Shown here piece after piece: positions 60,850 through 64,000 of a stretch of DNA of 64,000 nt (positions within the stretch are counted from its first letter, which is position 1; every line of letters begins with the position of its first letter). Source of the DNA: Streptomyces griseoluteus (lineage in GTDB: Bacteria; Actinomycetota; Actinomycetes; Streptomycetales; Streptomycetaceae); contig NZ_SRRU01000012.1 in NCBI RefSeq assembly GCF_004784465.1, positions 1 to 64,000 of the forward strand, given 5' to 3'. Made by a program: the position numbers and the translations under genes. Under the pieces are notes generated by a model. The model was not told the origin of the DNA. It searched no databases and saw nothing but the letters and a program-made list of their open reading frames with translations.

Positions 60850-61883
60850 CGGGGCAGCACCACCACGTACGCGGCCGGGTCGCGGTCGCCGGCGGCCATC
60901 AGGGCCGTACGGACCACCGCGGCCTGCTGCTCCGCCGACTCCCTCAGTTTCCTCGGGGTGATGTGGACGACCGTGATGCCGAGCCGCTCCAGGTGCTCCC
61001 GCTTGCGGGCGTACTCGGACCAGGTCGCGTCCTCGTCCTGGCGTGGGGCGCGGGTGTCCAGCTCGACGGCGACCGCCTGCTCGGGCCAGTAGGCGTCCAG
61101 GCCGCCCAGGTGGGGGCCGCCGGGCAGGCGCAGGTCCACGTTCCACACCGGGTCGGGCAGCCCGTACCCGGTGACCATCCGGTACAGCCGGTCCTCGGCC
61201 ACCGCGCGGCCCTCGGCCACCAGCGAGTCCACCGCGTCCACCACGTGGGGCCGGCCCATCAGCCTGGCCTCGGTCAACTCCCGTACCAGCGTGGCCGGAT
61301 CGCAGTGGCCGTCGCGCACCGCCTCGGTCAGCAGCCGCCGTACCGTGTCCGCGTCCGTCAGGTGGGCCACCGCGTCCGCCACCGCCCGCGCCACCGGCGC
61401 CACCGGCAGGCCGGCGACGGGGCGCGCCACCGGGAGGTCGGGGGTGCGCACCACCCGTACGTACCCGGTCGAGCGCAGCCGGCGCAGCCTCGGGACCAGG
61501 ACGTCGATCCGCTCCAGACCGAGCAGCGGGGGCGCGGACGGCAGGCCGTGCAGGGCGAGGGCGGCCAGGCCGGTGAGCATTGCCTCGGCGTAGGCCCCCC
61601 GGTGCGGGTCGCCCGCGCCGGGCTGGGCGGGCACTGCTGGCGCGGACTCGCGGGAGGCGTACAGCAGCGCGCCGTGCAGGCGCTCCTCGCTCGTGGGCGA
61701 CGCGGAGTGCAGCAGGACCACGTTGGGCAGCAGCAGCCGCCAGGGGCCGTCGGCCCGGCACCGCTCGTTCAGCTCGGCCGTCGTCACCCCGTGGGTGCGC
61801 AACTGGGCGGCGGTCAGGACCCGGCGGTGGACCTCGGTGAGGTGGCGGAGCGGGCGGGGGGAGAGTGGGGTGTCGTGCGTCAT
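60846..61883 (-). CDS. AbiEi-like antitoxin-domain/DUF559-like nuclease-domain protein
   Basis: The 345-aa protein has an N-terminal winged-helix-like segment (VHRRVLTAAQLRTHGVTTAELNERC) as in AbiEi-type antitoxin proteins and a middle domain. The C-terminal domain resembles DUF559/Vsr-like PD-(D/E)XK folds (GLDAYWPEQAVAVELD then KREHLERLGITVVHITPRKL). The usual E-x-D core is present as VELD. No cognate toxin is adjacent. Start ATG 61883 (MTHDTPLS) is favoured. The TAG stop is part of the CTAG end of the MITE. Function unknown; similar fusions are common in actinobacteria. Confidence 0.7.
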   Translation of the reverse strand: MTHDTPLSPRPLRHLTEVHRRVLTAAQLRTHGVTTAELNERCRADGPWRLLLPNVVLLHSASPTSEERLHGALLYASRESAPAVPAQPGAGDPHRGAYAEAMLTGLAALALHGLPSAPPLLGLERIDVLVPRLRRLRSTGYVRVVRTPDLPVARPVAGLPVAPVARAVADAVAHLTDADTVRRLLTEAVRDGHCDPATLVRELTEARLMGRPHVVDAVDSLVAEGRAVAEDRLYRMVTGYGLPDPVWNVDLRLPGGPHLGGLDAYWPEQAVAVELDTRAPRQDEDATWSEYARKREHLERLGITVVHITPRKLRESAEQQAAVVRTALMAAGDRDPAAYVVVLPR

Positions 61884-61997
61884 GGCTCTGGAATGCCCTA
61901 CTCCCGGCCCACCCGTAACCGCTGTTACACACCCGTCGAAAAATGCGGACAACCCGGCACTAAAGGACGGGTGTTCGGATGCCGAGTAGGCGGCGAA

Positions 61998-62030
61998 AAC
62001 CCCTGGTCCGATCGAGGGGGACCAGGGGTT
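61998..62030 (-). terminator. Terminator of the second aminopeptidase gene
   Basis: A perfect 12-bp stem (AACCCCTGGTCC/GGACCAGGGGTT) with a 9-nt loop lies 59 nt past the stop on the minus strand, where the transcript continues GGGGTTTTCGCC, giving a short U-run. Confidence 0.85.
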
Positions 62031-62089
62031 ACGGGCCGCCGTGCCCGGATTCCGTAACGGTCACCGGGCGCCGAAGTTCAGGCCAAAGG

Positions 62090-64000
62090 TCAGGCGTTGG
62101 TGTCGCACTCCTGTGCGCGCAGCGCCCGCGCCAGGTCGTCCCGCGCCTCCAGCACCAGCCGCCGCAGCGCGGGGGCCGCGTCAGCGTGCTCCGCCAGCCA
62201 CGCGTCCGTCGCCGCCAGCGTCTCCGGGCGGTCCTGGTGGGCCGGGAACAGCCCGTTGACGATGTGCATCGCGATCTGGATCGACCGCTCCCGCCACACC
62301 CGCTCCAGCACCGCGAAGTACTTCTCCGCGTACGGCGCCGTCAGCTCCTGCTGGCCCGGCCGGCCGAAGCCGGAAAGGGTCGCCTCCACCAGCGCGTTGG
62401 ACAGCGCGTCCGACTCCACGACCTGCGCCCACGCCTGCGCCTTGACCGCCGCCGAGGGCCGCGCGGCCAGGCAGCGCACCTGATGCCGCTTGCCCGACGC
62501 GGTGTCGTCGCGGGCCAGTTCGGCCGCGAGCACCTCCTCGTCGGCCACCCCGTGCGCGGCGAGCGGCTCCAGGAACGCCCAGCGCAGCTCCTGGTCCACG
62601 GTGAGACCTTCGACCGTCTCGGTGCCGTCCAGCAGGTCCTTCACCAGGGCGAGGTCGGCCGTACCGGTCGCGACCGAGGCGAAGAAGCGCGCCCAGGCCA
62701 ACTGCGCCTCGCTGCCCGGTTCGGCCGACCGCAGCTCCTTCAGCGCGCCCTGCGCCAGCAGCTCGCCGCCCGCCGCCCGCCACTCGGGGGCCGCGTACCG
62801 GTCCAGGGCCGTGCCGGCCCAGGCGTGCAGCATCTGGAGCACGCCGATGTCGGACTCCCGGCCCGCGAACCGCAGCACCAGCGCGACGAATTCCCGCGCG
62901 GGCAGCAGGCCGTCCCGCGTCATGTTCCACAGCGCCGACCAGCACAGGGCGCAGGCCAGGGGGTCGGCCAGGTCGCCGAGGTGGTCACGGAGGGTGGCGA
63001 GCGAGGTCTCGTCGAAACGGATCTTGCAGTAGGTGAGGTCGTCGTCGTTGACCAGGACGAGGTCGGGAGCCTCGGCTCCGGCCAGCTCGGGCAGCACCGT
63101 GCGCGGGCCCTCGACGTCCACCTCGACGCTTCGGTACCGCTCCAGCCCGCCTGACTCGCCCAGCCGGTACAGGCCCACCCTCACCCGGTGCGGGCGCAGC
63201 TCGGGGTGGGACTCGGGGGCCTCCTGGAGCACGGCCAGCTCGTCGATCCGGCCCTCCTCGTCCAGCAGCACCTGCGGAGTGAAGGAATTGACCCCGGCCG
63301 TCTGCAGCCAGGCCGCCGCCCACGCCGTCATGTCCCGGCCGCTGGTCTCCGCGAGCACCGAAAGCAGGTCGCCCAGACGGGTGTTGCCGTAGGCGTGCCG
63401 CTTGAAGTAGCGCCGGGCGCCCTCCAGGAAGGCGTCCTGTCCGACGTACGCCACCAGCTGCTTGAGGACGGAGGCGCCCTTGGCGTAGGTGATGCCGTCG
63501 AAGTTGAGCTTGGCGTCCTGGAGGTCGCGGATGTCGGCGGTGATGGGGTGCGTGGAGGGGAGCTGGTCCGCGCGGTAGGCCCACGCCTTGCGGCGGTTGG
63601 CGAACGTCGTCCAGGCGTCCTTGAAGCGGGTCGCGCCCACGTTGCCGAAGGTGCCCATGAAGTCCGCGAAGGACTCCTTCAGCCACAGGTCGTCCCACCA
63701 GACCATGGTGACCAGGTCGCCGAACCACATGTGCGCCATCTCGTGCAGGATCACGTTGGCCCGCGCCTCGTACGACGCCTGGGTGACCTTGCCCCGGAAG
63801 ATGTACTCCTCCCGGAAGGTGACCAGTCCGGGGTTCTCCATCGCCCCGAGGTTGTACTCCGGCACGAACGCCTGGTCGTACTTCCCGAAGGGGTACGGGT
63901 AGTCGAAGTTCTCGTGGAAGAAGTCCAGCCCCTGCTTGGTGATCAGGAAGATGTCGTCGGCGTCGAAGTAGGGCGCCAGGCCCTTGCGGCACATCGCGCC
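62090..64000 (-). CDS. Second aminopeptidase N (M1 family), N-terminal part outside window
   Basis: 636 residues are visible, continuing past the right edge. The sequence is alignable to the first PepN of this window along its length: GAMENPGL, zinc site HEMAH followed by MWFGDLVT and Glu in LKESFADF, then the C-terminal helical domain. The N-terminal saddle (about 210 residues) is missing only because the window ends. It is clearly diverged from the first copy, so it is an old paralogue. It is probably a second cytoplasmic aminopeptidase of different specificity. Confidence 0.9.
   Translation of the reverse strand, partial: GAMCRKGLAPYFDADDIFLITKQGLDFFHENFDYPYPFGKYDQAFVPEYNLGAMENPGLVTFREEYIFRGKVTQASYEARANVILHEMAHMWFGDLVTMVWWDDLWLKESFADFMGTFGNVGATRFKDAWTTFANRRKAWAYRADQLPSTHPITADIRDLQDAKLNFDGITYAKGASVLKQLVAYVGQDAFLEGARRYFKRHAYGNTRLGDLLSVLAETSGRDMTAWAAAWLQTAGVNSFTPQVLLDEEGRIDELAVLQEAPESHPELRPHRVRVGLYRLGESGGLERYRSVEVDVEGPRTVLPELAGAEAPDLVLVNDDDLTYCKIRFDETSLATLRDHLGDLADPLACALCWSALWNMTRDGLLPAREFVALVLRFAGRESDIGVLQMLHAWAGTALDRYAAPEWRAAGGELLAQGALKELRSAEPGSEAQLAWARFFASVATGTADLALVKDLLDGTETVEGLTVDQELRWAFLEPLAAHGVADEEVLAAELARDDTASGKRHQVRCLAARPSAAVKAQAWAQVVESDALSNALVEATLSGFGRPGQQELTAPYAEKYFAVLERVWRERSIQIAMHIVNGLFPAHQDRPETLAATDAWLAEHADAAPALRRLVLEARDDLARALRAQECDTNA

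Noticed and set aside
60846..61883. Bona fide toxin-antitoxin pair
   Set aside because: No toxin gene is adjacent on either side; neighbours are a MITE/Nudix gene and an aminopeptidase.
52072..64000. Recent tandem duplication of pepN
   Set aside because: The copies are separated by five unrelated genes and differ at many positions, so the duplication is not recent.

Overview
The window is chromosomal DNA of a Streptomyces. The evidence is very high GC with near-uniform G/C at third codon positions, GTG and TTG starts, many 4-bp start/stop overlaps, and a gene set typical of the genus: chaplins, the tyrosinase pair MelC1/MelC2, dynamin pair DynA/DynB, a second single-strand binding protein (SsbB), EttA and sortase-anchored surface proteins. 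From memory, unchecked, the order ssbB ... chpG-melC2-melC1 ... chpF resembles the S. coelicolor region SCO2683-SCO2705.

Layout. 1-0.65 kb: 3' end of a repeat-rich LPHTG surface protein. 0.9-11.4 kb: a GH26-like secreted glycosidase facing an eight-gene minus-strand exopolysaccharide operon (GT4, initiating phosphoglycosyltransferase, Wzy/ligase, MurJ-like flippase, CE4 deacetylase, GT4, Wzz-like protein, CelD/BcsL acyltransferase). 12-15.3 kb: two chaplins flanking a small secreted protein, a DUF5949 protein and the tyrosinase operon. 15.7-17.4 kb: small conserved genes and tRNA-Arg(UCU). 17.6-21.9 kb: dynA, dynB and ssbB, with a cluster of DnaA-box-like sites before ssbB. 22-28 kb: a thioester-domain surface protein, ettA, a thioesterase, glbO and a PCMT-like methyltransferase.

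28-38.6 kb is the most interesting block: a minus-strand run of seven signalling genes. It encodes a GlnX-like four-helix membrane sensor, a GlnH-like binding protein, an uncharacterised helical protein, a PknG-type kinase with TPR region, a PP2C phosphatase, a VWA protein and an FHA protein. The mycobacterial pknG-glnH-glnX amino-acid sensing module is thus embedded with its own phosphatase, phosphothreonine reader and two extra partners. Kinase, phosphatase and FHA protein each carry two zinc-ribbon-like motifs.

38.7-47.2 kb: a GlcNAc-kinase-like/GH4 pair, an MscS channel, an HNH protein and a coupled ECF sigma/anti-sigma/ABC operon. 47.3-56.3 kb: a small ORF plus malQ, a small membrane protein, an FAD monooxygenase, a UTRA protein without a DNA-binding domain, an M1 aminopeptidase, a DUF1203 protein and asd. 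56.6-64 kb: a large S8 protease, a Nudix hydrolase, a MITE whose right end supplies the neighbouring stop codon, an AbiEi/DUF559-like protein, and a second M1 aminopeptidase cut by the window edge.

Most of the left half concerns the cell surface and development (polysaccharide, chaplins, melanin, sporulation septation, anchored proteins). All family calls come from reading motifs; no database search was run.
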